Below, one piece after another: positions 52,294 through 61,120 of a stretch of 64,000 bases of DNA. Source of the DNA: JBBDYD01 sp040901865 (GTDB lineage Bacteria > Bacteroidota > Ignavibacteria > UBA10030); the NCBI GenBank assembly GCA_040901865.1, contig JBBDYD010000142.1, forward strand, positions 1-64,000, read 5' to 3'. The notes beneath the pieces are model-generated. The model ran no database searches and was not told the DNA's origin. It saw only the letters and a program-made list of their open reading frames with translations. Position 1 is the stretch's first letter; every line of letters starts with the position of its first letter. The translations under genes and the position numbers were made by a program.

Positions 52294-53117
52294 CAATAGA
52301 AGTTGTGGAACCCCGAAAAGAAAATGTTCACGACGGTCATCGAAAAGATTGTAATGCCGAATCCCCACACCGAGAGGATCATGACTTTCCGGCCCCTCCA
52401 TTCACCCAACCGTTTTGCCGCAATGCCAATGCCGTAGAGAAGCCAAAGAAGGATGGTGCCGACAAGTTTCGGATCGCTGTACGAAACATCCAGAAACGTC
52501 TGAGGCAGCCAAAGAAATCCGACGAAGATGGCGACCCCTAGAAATACGAAGGCCATCTTGAATGCTGTATAGCTCATTCTTTCCAGTGTCTCAAGATTGG
52601 GTAATTTGGCATAAATCATGCCGAAATTGCTCGCCTTGATCTGGTGATACAGCATCAGATAGAGGAACCCGTACACGGCGGAAATCGTGATGGCGGCATA
52701 GCCGAGGAGGGCGGCGCCGACGTGAAGCCCGAAAAAGTTGCTTCGGAGGATTTCAGGGACTTCCAGGAGATCCCGAATGAACGCGGAAGAGACGAACTGG
52801 AAAAAAAAGGCAATATTCAGAATGAAATATCCCGTTTCGCCGGACTTTGAGCGAATCTCAATGATGAGATAGGCAATTGCAACGCAGAAGGCCAGCACCG
52901 AGAGTATTTCAAAGATGGTAGTGACGGGGGGATGGTTGAACTCGATTGCCCGAGCCAGCAGATAAAGGAAATGGAGGGACACTGTTGAGATCAGCAGGTG
53001 CGACTTGGTCACCTTTGCCCAGACGATGTCACCGAAAAACGCCTTGCCGTACGTCCAAACGACGACGAAATAAAAGGCAGGGAGCAGAATGTTAACGCTG
53101 TCGACAAAAAACCCCAT
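52293..53117 (-). CDS. HemX/CcsA-like cytochrome c assembly membrane protein
   Basis: 274 residues with eight predicted membrane helices and the CcsA/HemX wording YDPKLVGTILLWLLYG-like (DVSYSDPKLVGTILLWLLYG), NFFGLHVGAALLGYAAITIS. The tryptophan-rich WWD loop of true CcsA heme exporters is not seen, so HemX, which modulates HemA levels in Bacillus, fits better; this is inferred from position as first gene of the heme operon directly before hemA. ATG 53117 is not preceded by a strong ribosome binding site. A promoter lies upstream at 53142-53170. Confidence 0.85.
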   Translation of the reverse strand: MGFFVDSVNILLPAFYFVVVWTYGKAFFGDIVWAKVTKSHLLISTVSLHFLYLLARAIEFNHPPVTTIFEILSVLAFCVAIAYLIIEIRSKSGETGYFILNIAFFFQFVSSAFIRDLLEVPEILRSNFFGLHVGAALLGYAAITISAVYGFLYLMLYHQIKASNFGMIYAKLPNLETLERMSYTAFKMAFVFLGVAIFVGFLWLPQTFLDVSYSDPKLVGTILLWLLYGIGIAAKRLGEWRGRKVMILSVWGFGITIFSMTVVNIFFSGFHNFY

Positions 53118-53141
53118 ACGAAATCGCTCTCTTTTAATAGG

Positions 53142-53170
53142 AAATTAATCAAATGTCGTGCCAGAAGCAA
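53142..53170 (-). promoter_or_regulatory. promoter of the heme operon
   Basis: On the minus strand TTGCTT (53170-53165), 17-bp spacer, TAATTT (53147-53142), about 25 bases before ATG 53117. Confidence 0.5.
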
Positions 53171-53238
53171 GAAACCGGGAATGAGTCGCGTTTCTCCTAT
53201 ATGTAAGAAAGCAAAGGATACTTCTCAACGTTCCTTTC

Positions 53239-53267
53239 TTGCCTTTGGGAATATCCGTGCCTATATT
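53239..53267 (+). promoter_or_regulatory. promoter of the M20 dipeptidase gene
   Basis: TTGCCT (53239-53244), 17-bp spacer, TATATT (53262-53267), 37 bases before ATG 53304. It is divergent from the heme operon promoter. Confidence 0.6.
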
Positions 53268-53303
53268 TTTTTTTGCAGTTCTCTATCGAAAGGAAATCAA
53301 ACC

Positions 53304-54695
53304 ATGAAGGAAATCATTTCATTTGTTGAAGCCAATAAGGACCGCTATCTGTCGGAGCTCAAAGAATTCCTGGCGATCCCCAGTGTCAGCTCGCAAAAGG
53401 ATCACAACGCGGACACGCGACGTTGCGCAGAGTGGGTTGTGGCTCAGATGCGAACAGTTGGCATGCAGAACGTGCAAATATTTGAAACGCCCGGTCATCC
53501 AATTGTGTACAGCGAGTGGCTCGGTGCACCGGGAAAACCAACGGTGTTGCTGTACGGGCATTACGATGTCCAGCCTGTGGACCCGGTGAACCTCTGGACC
53601 TCGCCCCCGTTTGAAGCGGCGATCCGGGGTGATAACCTCTACGCCCGAGGATCGGCCGACGACAAAGGCCAGGTGTACATTCACTTCAAGGCCATTGAGG
53701 CCTTCATGAAAAAACAGGGCTCTCTCCCGGTGAACGTGAAAATGATCATCGAGGGAGAAGAAGAGGTCGGAAGCGAAAACCTTGATCAGTTTGTGAAAGG
53801 CCACAAGGATCTCTTGAAGGCGGATCTTGTTTTGATTTCAGATTCTTCAATGTTTGCCAAGGGAGTCCCGTCAGTTTGCTACGGTCTGCGCGGACTTGCC
53901 TACATGGAAGTCGAGGTCACGGGGCCAAACAAAGACCTGCATTCCGGTTCCTTTGGTGGATCGGTCCATAATCCGATTCAGGCCCTTTCAGAGATGATTG
54001 CCTCGCTTCATGACAAGAACGGGAAAGTGACGGTAAAAGGGTTCTACAAGGATGTCCGGCCTCTCATAAAGAAAGAGCGCGGGGCATTCCGCAAACTTCC
54101 GTGGAATGATAAGCGATACGCGAAGGACCTCGGCGTTGCTGCCCTGTACGGCGAAAAGGGTTTTACGACCCTGGAACGTCTATGGGCGAGGCCGACGCTT
54201 GAGTGTAACGGAATCTGGGGCGGGTATACAGGTGAAGGAGCGAAAACAGTGCTTCCATCAAAAGCATTTGCCAAGATTTCCATGCGGTTGGTGCCGGATC
54301 AGGATTCCGGTACGACTGCCAAAATGTTCGAGCGCCACCTGAAATCGATTGTACCCAAAACCATTACCGTGGCCGTTCGAGCACTCCATGGCGGTGAGCC
54401 TGCAATCACACCGATAGACAGTCCGGGCGTCCAGGCGGCAGTCGCGGCGTTGGAAAAGGGGTTCGGGAAGAAACCACTGTATCAGCGGGAGGGTGGTTCG
54501 ATTCCCATCGTCGTTCAGTTCAAGAAGATCCTGGGGTTGGACACCGTGCTCCTCGGATTCGGTCTTCCCGACGAGAATGCACACGCGCCCGACGAGCATA
54601 TCAATCTCGAAAACTTCTTCGGGGGCATCCGTACCTCTGTCCACTTCTATAACGAACTGCCCGGTTTTTGGAAGAACGGCGGCAAAGGGAAGTAG
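53304..54695 (+). CDS. M20 family metallo-dipeptidase
   Basis: 463 residues from ATG 53304 (aaagga upstream; the much longer frame from 52998 is antisense to hemX and is rejected). Motifs: LLYGHYDVQPVDP (zinc His and catalytic Asp), RGSADDKGQVYIH (bridging Asp), IEGEEEVGSENL (catalytic Glu and zinc Glu), ISDSSMFAKGVPSVCYGLRG, and the C-terminal ENAHAPDEHINLENF His. It is a cytosolic dipeptidase of the M20/M25/M40 group. Own promoter and own terminator. Confidence 0.93.
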   Translation: MKEIISFVEANKDRYLSELKEFLAIPSVSSQKDHNADTRRCAEWVVAQMRTVGMQNVQIFETPGHPIVYSEWLGAPGKPTVLLYGHYDVQPVDPVNLWTSPPFEAAIRGDNLYARGSADDKGQVYIHFKAIEAFMKKQGSLPVNVKMIIEGEEEVGSENLDQFVKGHKDLLKADLVLISDSSMFAKGVPSVCYGLRGLAYMEVEVTGPNKDLHSGSFGGSVHNPIQALSEMIASLHDKNGKVTVKGFYKDVRPLIKKERGAFRKLPWNDKRYAKDLGVAALYGEKGFTTLERLWARPTLECNGIWGGYTGEGAKTVLPSKAFAKISMRLVPDQDSGTTAKMFERHLKSIVPKTITVAVRALHGGEPAITPIDSPGVQAAVAALEKGFGKKPLYQREGGSIPIVVQFKKILGLDTVLLGFGLPDENAHAPDEHINLENFFGGIRTSVHFYNELPGFWKNGGKGK

Positions 54696-54722
54696 AAAAA
54701 GCCTGCAATCGGCCAAGAGAAA

Positions 54723-54756
54723 GCCCTTCTTCGGGACATCGAAGCAGGGCTTTTTT
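54723..54756 (+). terminator. terminator of the M20 dipeptidase gene
   Basis: gccct-t-cttcg/cgaag-c-agggc (54723-54733 with 54740-54750), ten pairs and one mismatch, followed by six T. Confidence 0.8.
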
Positions 54757-54803
54757 CTTTAGTGGGTCTTTCGTACATTGGGCGCAACTTCCTTGCCGAG
54801 ACA

Positions 54804-55688
54804 ATGATTTCAAAAGAATTTCTCCAGCAATTACCGATCTTCGAAAAACTCTCCCCGGTGGATTTTGATGTACTCCAACATCTGTGGAAGCCGCGCAAAT
54901 TACGCAAATCTGAAGTGCTCTTCCGGTTCGGAGAAATTGGCACGTCGATGGTCGTTATAGAAGAGGGGACGATCGAAATCACCATTCCCGTCGAGAACAA
55001 GGAAATGCAAATATCGGTTCTCCACGAGGGTGAATTTGTAGGGGAGCTTGCGCTGATCGACGGGCTTCCGCGTACGGCGACGGCCCGCGCATTGGAATCC
55101 TGCCGAGTTCAGGAAATGCGCAGGGACGCTTTTGTCAGCTTTTTGCTCGATCGGCCCACGGTTGCCATTTCCATGATGAGTGAAATGGGGAAGCGGCTCC
55201 GTGCCACGAACGAGCTTGTGCAATCGCTGGCCTCCAAGAATGTCAACGAGGAAATCGAAGAGAGATTGACCGTTGGAGAACGTCTCGCGGACAAGATTGC
55301 AGAATTCGGGGGTAGTTGGGTGTTTATTTCGTCATTCATGTTCCTCCTTTTCCTGTGGATGGCGGCAAACACCGTTCAATTGTGGTATAAGCCGTTCGAT
55401 GAGTTCCCTTTTATCTTTTTGAACCTCATGCTTTCGTGCCTTGCCGCCCTTCAAGCTCCCGTTATCATGATGAGTCAAAACCGTGCGCAAAAAAAGGACC
55501 GGTTGAAGGCCGAATTGGACTACCAGGTTAATCTGAAATCAGAATTGATGATTCAGCAGTTGCATGTGAAGTTTGACGAACTGCGCGCAACCGAAATCCA
55601 TGATATCCATTCTGTTCTCGCCGCTCGGATCGAAACGCTCAAAAAGCAGATGGAAGAAGTGGAACGGCATGCTGGTTCAAAGGTCTAA
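54804..55688 (+). CDS. cyclic nucleotide-binding domain plus DUF1003 membrane protein
   Basis: About 294 residues. The cNMP-binding domain (about 1-125) shows LFRFGEIGTSMVVIEEGTIE, HEGEFVGELALIDGLPRTAT and ALESCRVQEM. DUF1003 follows: ADKIAEFGGSWVFISSFMFL, then LNLMLSCLAALQAPVIMMSQ with NRAQKKDR. It has two membrane helices and a C-terminal coiled-coil. The phosphate-binding cassette has PRTATARA instead of RSA, so nucleotide binding is uncertain. ATG 54804 chosen; a GTG at 54762 is also in frame. Neither has a strong ribosome binding site. Confidence 0.85.
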   Translation: MISKEFLQQLPIFEKLSPVDFDVLQHLWKPRKLRKSEVLFRFGEIGTSMVVIEEGTIEITIPVENKEMQISVLHEGEFVGELALIDGLPRTATARALESCRVQEMRRDAFVSFLLDRPTVAISMMSEMGKRLRATNELVQSLASKNVNEEIEERLTVGERLADKIAEFGGSWVFISSFMFLLFLWMAANTVQLWYKPFDEFPFIFLNLMLSCLAALQAPVIMMSQNRAQKKDRLKAELDYQVNLKSELMIQQLHVKFDELRATEIHDIHSVLAARIETLKKQMEEVERHAGSKV

Positions 55689-56238
55689 TCCCACCGGCAG
55701 CTTGAAAATCTATACCAAAAAAGGTGACGGAGGGGAAACGTCGTTGTTTGGCGGCAAGCGCGTTCCAAAGAATTCAATCCGCATCGATGCGTACGGAACG
55801 GTTGACGAGCTGAACTCCCACCTTGGATTTGCACGGACTCTGAACCCTTCCCCCTCAGAGGATGCCGATCTCCAACGGCTACAGGAAACCCTTTTTGTTC
55901 TTGGCGCAGATCTTGCCACACCGGCGGGAGGAAAAACGAAACGCATTGCGGAAGAAGATGTGTCAGTGCTGGAGCGCAGCATTGATCGTCTGGAGAATGA
56001 TCTGCCGTCCCTCAAGAATTTCATTCTGCCCGGCGGCAGTCCGCTTGCTGCGCACCTCCATATTGCGAGGACTGTTTGCCGTCGCGCCGAACGACTGGTG
56101 AGTGCGTTGAGTCGATCAGAGGAACTCAGTCCGTACCCGCTCAAGTTTCTCAATCGCCTCTCCGATCTGTTGTTTGTCATGGCACGCCACGCCAACCATG
56201 TCGCGGGTGCAACGGAAGCGCCGTGGAATCCGGTCTGA
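55669..56238 (+). CDS. cob(I)alamin adenosyltransferase, PduO type
   Basis: 189 residues from ATG 55669, overlapping the end of the previous gene by 20 bases. Signature: KIYTKKGDGGETSLFGGKRV, ykn-like RIDAYGTVDELNSHLGFAR, FILPGGSPLAAHLHIARTVC, RRAERLVSAL, LKFLNRLSDLLFVMAR. These are the ATP- and cobalamin-binding residues of PduO/ATR enzymes that make adenosylcobalamin. The frame opens earlier at 55573 but that part is antisense-like to the preceding gene. Its presence suggests B12-dependent metabolism. Confidence 0.92.
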   Translation: MLVQRSNPTGSLKIYTKKGDGGETSLFGGKRVPKNSIRIDAYGTVDELNSHLGFARTLNPSPSEDADLQRLQETLFVLGADLATPAGGKTKRIAEEDVSVLERSIDRLENDLPSLKNFILPGGSPLAAHLHIARTVCRRAERLVSALSRSEELSPYPLKFLNRLSDLLFVMARHANHVAGATEAPWNPV

Positions 56239-56265
56239 CATGGCGGAATCGCCGGGAAAAAATGC

Positions 56266-56294
56266 TTGATATTCAACCGAAGGTTCTCTATACT
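56266..56294 (+). promoter_or_regulatory. promoter of the CBS-ferredoxin genes
   Basis: TTGATA (56266-56271), 17-bp spacer, TATACT (56289-56294), 48 bases before ATG 56342. Confidence 0.6.
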
Positions 56295-56341
56295 CAAATC
56301 GTTGTAAGGACATCGCTGCGCCTCAGAGAAGGGGAAGTCCC

Positions 56342-56869
56342 ATGAACGACGAGTATGTGGATGAGGAATTCAGCCAGATGTATGAGGAGGCGGAGAAGCG
56401 CAAAGTGCTTGACTCCTCAACGTTTCGCCAGCCGATCAAGCATCTGAAGGTGTTGAAGCCGGTCGTACTTTCGCCCGGACAGTCCATCGCCGAAGCGTTG
56501 GACATCATGAAGCAGAAACGATTTGGTTGCGTGGTTATCACGGAGAAGGAAAAGCTGGTCGGTATTCTTACAGAACGTGATATCTTGCTGAAAGTGGCCG
56601 GAATCAGCGGTGCCGAGAAGAAGAAGGTCCGGGAAATCATGACTCCCGATCCTGAAGTGTTTGAACCCGAGGACAGCATTGCTTTTGTGCTCAATGCCAT
56701 GCATGTCGGCGGTTATCGGCACATTCCGGTGGTGGATGAAGAGGGCAGACCCCTTGCCGTGATTTCTATAAAGGATATTGTCGGTTTTATCCTGGACCAT
56801 TTTTCCGAGGATGTATTGAATCTTCCTCCCAAACCAATGCGAACAACTGATCAGCGCGAAGGCGCGTAA
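56342..56869 (+). CDS. CBS-domain pair protein
   Basis: 175 residues with two CBS motifs: VLSPGQSIAEALDIMKQKRF then VGILTERDILLKV, and EDSIAFVLNAMHVGGYRHIP then PLAVISIKDIVGFI. The N-terminus is acidic (NDEYVDEEFSQMYEEAEKRK). CBS pairs bind adenine nucleotides and regulate other proteins. ATG 56342 has aaggggaag upstream. It is co-oriented with the ferredoxin gene 25 bp later and the complex I operon, and it may sense energy charge; that role is inferred. Confidence 0.88.
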   Translation: MNDEYVDEEFSQMYEEAEKRKVLDSSTFRQPIKHLKVLKPVVLSPGQSIAEALDIMKQKRFGCVVITEKEKLVGILTERDILLKVAGISGAEKKKVREIMTPDPEVFEPEDSIAFVLNAMHVGGYRHIPVVDEEGRPLAVISIKDIVGFILDHFSEDVLNLPPKPMRTTDQREGA

Positions 56870-56893
56870 CTCTAAAGGTAAGGAGATGACAGT

Positions 56894-57250
56894 ATGCCAT
56901 GGGTAATTACCAGACTGTGTGCCGATTGTCAGGATACAGCCTGTGTCAAGGTTTGTCCTGTCGATTGCATTTATGGCCTCACCGTCGATGATGCAAATTA
57001 CCGGAAGATGCTCTTTATTCACCCTGAAGAATGCATCAATTGTGCCGCTTGTGAGCCCGAGTGTCCGTGGGGCGCGATTTTTGAAGATGCCTCGACCCCG
57101 GAGATCTTCAAAGAGGACATAGAAATCAATGCAAAGGTTTTCGAGGCACACCCCAAAGAGGAATTTACAACGACTCCCGAGCCGATCAAATCGCATCCCT
57201 CACCCGAGGAGATCGACGCGAACTACAAGAAATGGGGCTACCAGAAGTAG
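56894..57250 (+). CDS. seven-iron-type ferredoxin
   Basis: 118 residues. CADCQDTACVKVCPVDCIYG and CINCAACEPECPWGAIF give two cluster motifs of the FdxA kind: the first (C-x2-C-x4-C-x3-C-P) and the second (C-x2-C-x2-C-x3-C-P), expected to hold a [3Fe-4S] and a [4Fe-4S] cluster. The C-terminal 40 residues extend as in FdxA. It lies just ahead of the complex I operon but has its own terminator (57278). Electron donor to complex I is a possibility. Confidence 0.9.
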   Translation: MPWVITRLCADCQDTACVKVCPVDCIYGLTVDDANYRKMLFIHPEECINCAACEPECPWGAIFEDASTPEIFKEDIEINAKVFEAHPKEEFTTTPEPIKSHPSPEEIDANYKKWGYQK

Positions 57251-57277
57251 CAGGCCTCAAGGCCATTCAACTTCCAC

Positions 57278-57312
57278 AAACGCTGCGCGAACAACGCAGC
57301 GTTTGTTTTTTT
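57278..57312 (+). terminator. terminator between ferredoxin and complex I genes
   Basis: aaacgctgcg/cgcagcgttt (57278-57287 with 57295-57304) followed by gttttttt. Ten perfect pairs. Confidence 0.85.
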
Positions 57313-57338
57313 GTGGCCGAACTGAACCCAAGTTCTCC

Positions 57339-57367
57339 TTGACAATCGGGCAATTTCCGTTTATATT
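57339..57367 (+). promoter_or_regulatory. strong promoter of the nuo operon
   Basis: TTGACA (57339-57344), 17-bp spacer, TATATT (57362-57367), followed by a T-run and ttcatcg. The closest match to the sigma-70 consensus in the window; leader to nuoA ATG 57425 is about 50 bases. Confidence 0.7.
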
Positions 57368-57424
57368 TTTTTCATCGTTTTAGCGGATTTTTCAAATCTC
57401 ATCCCACAGATTCTCCGCTTCCTG

Positions 57425-57856
57425 ATGCTCACTGAATTCGGCAAAGTCCTGATTTTCTTCATCCTCGGCGCTGTTTTTGTGGCCGGGGGATTGATCATGT
57501 CATGGCTGCTGCGCCCCCACAATCCGTATCCCGCCAAATTATCCACCTACGAGTGCGGTGAGGAACCAATCGGACAAGCGTGGGTTCGGTTCAACGTCAG
57601 ATTTTATGTCCTCGCCCTTGTGTTCCTCATTTTCGAAGTCGAAATTATCTTTTTGTTCCCCTGGGCCCTGGTCTATCGGGAACTTGGCTTGTTTGCGTTT
57701 CTTGAAATGGCTGTGTTTCTCTTTATATTGTGGGTCGGATATGCTTACGTGTGGGTCAAGGGGGATCTGAACTGGGATAAACCTGAACCGAAAATTCCCA
57801 CACTTGCCCGCCCATCGCTTCGTCAGACAAGCCGCCCTGAACCCGCCAGAATTTAA
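57425..57856 (+). CDS. nuoA: NADH-quinone oxidoreductase subunit A
   Basis: 143 residues, three membrane helices. YECGEEPIGQAWVRFNVRFY and FEVEIIFLFPWA are the conserved NuoA loop and helix. The C-terminal tail (about 115-143) is a Pro-rich extension beyond the usual 120-135. First gene of the operon, 16 bp before nuoB. Confidence 0.95.
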   Translation: MLTEFGKVLIFFILGAVFVAGGLIMSWLLRPHNPYPAKLSTYECGEEPIGQAWVRFNVRFYVLALVFLIFEVEIIFLFPWALVYRELGLFAFLEMAVFLFILWVGYAYVWVKGDLNWDKPEPKIPTLARPSLRQTSRPEPARI

Positions 57857-57871
57857 ATGCCCACCTAATCC

Positions 57872-58363
57872 ATGGGAATTCTTAACTACAAATTCGAGAA
57901 CAGTAACATCGTTATAGCGTCCCTTGACGGCCTGCTGAATTGGGCGCGACTTTCTTCCCTCTGGCAAATGCAGTTCGGATTGGCATGTTGCGCGATCGAG
58001 ATGATGGCGGCGTCGGCTTCGAATTTCGATATGATGCGGTTCGGGGTTATTCCGAGGGCCACGCCGCGGCAATGCGATGTGATGATCGTCTCCGGTACTG
58101 TAACGCTCAAAATGGCAACGCGCATCAAGAGACTGTTTGACCAGATGCCCGAACCGCGCTACGTGATCTCAATGGGCAGTTGCTCGAATTGCGGCGGACC
58201 GTACTGGGAACACGGATATCACGTTCTGAAAGGCGTGGATCGTGTGATTCCCGTGGACGTGTATGTGCCCGGATGTCCGCCCCGCCCTGAAGCGCTTCTC
58301 GAAGGATTGATCAAGCTGCAGGAAAAAGTACGCCAGGAAAGTCTCGTAAAAAGAACCGCCTGA
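57872..58363 (+). CDS. nuoB: NADH-quinone oxidoreductase subunit B
   Basis: 163 residues with the N2 cluster site: FGLACCAIEMM (adjacent Cys pair), ISMGSCSNCGGPYW (third Cys) and VPGCPPRPEALLEG (fourth Cys). All four ligands are present. The subunit passes electrons to quinone together with NuoD. ATG 57872, 16 bp after nuoA; its stop overlaps nuoC start (TGATG). Confidence 0.96.
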   Translation: MGILNYKFENSNIVIASLDGLLNWARLSSLWQMQFGLACCAIEMMAASASNFDMMRFGVIPRATPRQCDVMIVSGTVTLKMATRIKRLFDQMPEPRYVISMGSCSNCGGPYWEHGYHVLKGVDRVIPVDVYVPGCPPRPEALLEGLIKLQEKVRQESLVKRTA

Positions 58364-58839
58364 TGACACCTCAAGAAATCCACGACAATCTCAAGGCAAA
58401 GTTTGGAACCGCCGTTGCGGATGCCAAACTTGACGCAATTCAACCTTGGATCGGCATTGCACCCGGAAGGACCCTCGAAGTCTGCCAATTCCTGTATACT
58501 GAAATCGGTTTCGAGTTTGATTTTTTAAGCTGTTTGAGCGGAGTCGATTACAATGACGGCAAGCTCGGCGTCGTGTATCATCTGTTTTCGATGACACAAA
58601 AGCACAAGATCGTGCTCAAAGCCATTTGCACCAAAGAACAGCCGCATGTTCAGTCCGTTTCCCAGGTCTGGGGGACCGCAAACTGGCACGAACGTGAGGC
58701 CTTTGATATGTTTGGGATCGTGTTTGATGGACATCCGGATCTTCGCCGAATCCTATGCGGCGATGATTATCCGGGTTATCCCCTCCGGAAAGACTTCAAA
58801 GTGCCGGAATTCTATAATGGAATGAAAGTACCCTACTAG
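58363..58839 (+). CDS. nuoC: NADH-quinone oxidoreductase subunit C
   Basis: 158 residues: FDFLSCLSGVDYNDGKLGVV, VSQVWGTANWHEREAFDMFG, IVFDGHPDLRRILCGDDYPG, YPLRKDF. This is the 30 kDa subunit motif. It is separate from nuoD (12 bp apart), unlike the nuoCD fusion of E. coli. It is a peripheral-arm scaffold. Confidence 0.95.
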   Translation: MTPQEIHDNLKAKFGTAVADAKLDAIQPWIGIAPGRTLEVCQFLYTEIGFEFDFLSCLSGVDYNDGKLGVVYHLFSMTQKHKIVLKAICTKEQPHVQSVSQVWGTANWHEREAFDMFGIVFDGHPDLRRILCGDDYPGYPLRKDFKVPEFYNGMKVPY

Positions 58840-58850
58840 TCAGTCTCCGA

Positions 58851-60032
58851 ATGAAGGAAACACGAACTCTCCCCACCGATTACGTCAACACACCCGGCCG
58901 AACTTCCAGCGGCCGGACTCTCCGCACCGACGAAATGATCATTAACATGGGCCCCCAGCACCCCTCCACCCACGGAGTGCTGCGGCTTGAGATCGTCGTG
59001 GACGGCGAAATCGTCATCGACGTCATTCCGCATATCGGCTATCTTCACCGTTGCTTCGAGAAACACGCCGAACACATGACCAACTATCAGCAAGTCATTC
59101 CTTACGCGGACCGCATGGATTACCTTTCCTCGATGAACAATGATTGGGCCTATGCCCTGGCAGTTGAAAAACTGCTCAAGCTCGAGGTCCCCGACCGCGT
59201 CCAGCATATTCGCGTCATCATGGCCGAGCTTCAACGGATCGCCAGTCACCTGATCGCCGTGGGCACGTACGCCATTGACATGGGCGCGTTCACGCCGTTC
59301 CTCTGGTGTTTCCGTGACCGGGAACGAATCCTGGACCTTTTCGAAATGACGTGCGGCGCGCGCTTGCTCTATAATTATATCTGGGTCGGCGGAGTTTCGC
59401 ACGACCTGCCTCCCGGTTTCGCCGAAAAGGCAAAGGACTTCTGCAAGGATTTTCGAAAGACCATGCAGGAAGTCACTGATGTGCTGACGTACAACGAGAT
59501 CTTCATCAAGCGCACGGCGAATGTCGGCGTGCTGCCGAAGGATGTCGCGATCAATTGGGCCTGCAGCGGCCCCATGCTTCGGGGTTCGGGAGTGGATTGG
59601 GACCTTCGCCGCGACGATCCGTACGGGGTTTATCACAAATTTGATTGGAAGGTTCAGGTCGGGAGAGGAGAGGTTGGAACGGTGGGGGATTGCTGGGACC
59701 GCTACATCGTGAGGATGAACGAGATGGAGGAAAGTGCGCGGCTGGTCGAGCAGGCACTGGCATCGTTGCCGGAAGGAAACGTGCAGGCGGCGATCCCCAA
59801 ACGTATCCGGCCCGAAGCGGGCGATGTGTATGTCCGATCCGAATCTCCGCGTGGTGAGCTTGGGTTTTATGTCATCAGTGACGGGACAGGAAGCCCCTAC
59901 CGGGTGAAAGGCCGTGCTCCGGCATTTGTGAATCTCAGCGTTCTGCCCGAAATCTCGCGGGGGGCCATGATTGCGGACCTTGTTGCGATCGTGGGGAGCG
60001 TCGATATCGTTCTGGGTGAAGTCGACCGTTAA
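58851..60032 (+). CDS. nuoD: NADH-quinone oxidoreductase subunit D
   Basis: 393 residues: MIINMGPQHPSTHGVLRLEI, PHIGYLHRCFEKHAE, DRMDYLSSMNNDWAYALAVE, RLLYNYIWVGGVSHDLPPGF, and the C-terminal SVDIVLGEVDR. The conserved His and Tyr of the quinone pocket are present. After nuoD the operon goes directly to nuoH; nuoE, nuoF and nuoG are absent here. Confidence 0.96.
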   Translation: MKETRTLPTDYVNTPGRTSSGRTLRTDEMIINMGPQHPSTHGVLRLEIVVDGEIVIDVIPHIGYLHRCFEKHAEHMTNYQQVIPYADRMDYLSSMNNDWAYALAVEKLLKLEVPDRVQHIRVIMAELQRIASHLIAVGTYAIDMGAFTPFLWCFRDRERILDLFEMTCGARLLYNYIWVGGVSHDLPPGFAEKAKDFCKDFRKTMQEVTDVLTYNEIFIKRTANVGVLPKDVAINWACSGPMLRGSGVDWDLRRDDPYGVYHKFDWKVQVGRGEVGTVGDCWDRYIVRMNEMEESARLVEQALASLPEGNVQAAIPKRIRPEAGDVYVRSESPRGELGFYVISDGTGSPYRVKGRAPAFVNLSVLPEISRGAMIADLVAIVGSVDIVLGEVDR

Positions 60033-60046
60033 CGATCAATCTCTCA

Positions 60047-61099
60047 ATGGAAGAACTTCTTCAACCGTTTTTTAGTGACGACTACAGCTGGCTGCTCTAT
60101 ATTATACTCGCAGCCCCGCCCATGGTCTTTATTCTGGTCTATGCCCTCGTCACGGTCTGGACGGAAATGAAGATCTCGGCGCATATGCAGGACCGGCTCG
60201 CCTACATGTACACCGGGCCCCACGGCGTGCTGCAGCCGCTGGCCGATATTCTGAAGCTCATTCAGAAGGAAAACATCGTCCCGACTGCAGCGAATAAGCC
60301 CCTGTTCTTCCTCTCTCCATTTCTCGTTTTCATTGGGACCTACGCCGGATTTGCAACGCTTCCCTTCAGCAGCGCCTACATCGGCAGCAATATCAATCTT
60401 GGCGTGTTCTACATTATCGCCGTGACCTCGATCGTCGTGGTCGGATTGCTGATGGCAGGGTGGGCCTCGAACAACAAATGGTCGATGTTCGGTGCGATGA
60501 GGTCGGCTGGACAGATCATAAGCTACGAGATCCCGACCGCCCTGGCACTGCTTGTTGCCGTGATGATCACGGGCTCGCTGAATCTACAGGATATTATCCG
60601 GTTTCAGGATGGCGGAATTCAGAACTGGGTCGTGTTTGGGGGCTCGGTGCCCCTTGTGCAGAAATTGTTCCTGATTCCGTTTACATTCATTGCCTTCCTG
60701 ATCATGTTCATCGCGGGCATAGCCGAAGTCAATCGAACGCCGTTTGACCTTCCCGAGGCGGAGTCTGAACTCGTCCAGGGATACAATACCGAGTATTCAG
60801 GGATGAAGTTTGCCATCTTCTATCTGGCCGAATATGCGAATATGTATCTGGTTTCCGGGGTCGCTGCCTGTCTGTTCCTGGGCGGCTGGTCGAGTCCCTT
60901 CGGCGATTTCATGTCCGGTCCGATCTGGGGCGTCTTCTGGATCGTGCTGAAGGGCTATTCGTTCGTTATCCTTCAGATCTGGATCCGCTGGACATTACCG
61001 CGCCTGCGTGTCGATCAGCTGATGTATACGTCATGGAAAGTGTTGATACCATTCCTGTTTGTTTGCGTGTTTGCCACAGGGCTTATTCTCGTTCTTTAA
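60047..61099 (+). CDS. nuoH: NADH-quinone oxidoreductase subunit H
   Basis: 350 residues, about eight membrane helices. AHMQDRLAYMYTGPHGVLQP, ADILKLIQKENIVPTAA, MRSAGQIISYEIPTALALL, EVNRTPFDLPEAESELVQGY and FLGGWSSPFG are diagnostic. NuoH forms the proximal quinone channel. 14 bp after nuoD. Confidence 0.96.
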   Translation: MEELLQPFFSDDYSWLLYIILAAPPMVFILVYALVTVWTEMKISAHMQDRLAYMYTGPHGVLQPLADILKLIQKENIVPTAANKPLFFLSPFLVFIGTYAGFATLPFSSAYIGSNINLGVFYIIAVTSIVVVGLLMAGWASNNKWSMFGAMRSAGQIISYEIPTALALLVAVMITGSLNLQDIIRFQDGGIQNWVVFGGSVPLVQKLFLIPFTFIAFLIMFIAGIAEVNRTPFDLPEAESELVQGYNTEYSGMKFAIFYLAEYANMYLVSGVAACLFLGGWSSPFGDFMSGPIWGVFWIVLKGYSFVILQIWIRWTLPRLRVDQLMYTSWKVLIPFLFVCVFATGLILVL

Positions 61100-61120
61100 T
61101 CAAGTAAAGCGCCGGGTCGC

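Noticed and set aside
52998..53303. N-terminal extension of the M20 dipeptidase frame
   Set aside because: Overlaps hemX and its promoter on the other strand; ATG 53304 has a ribosome binding site and the family start.
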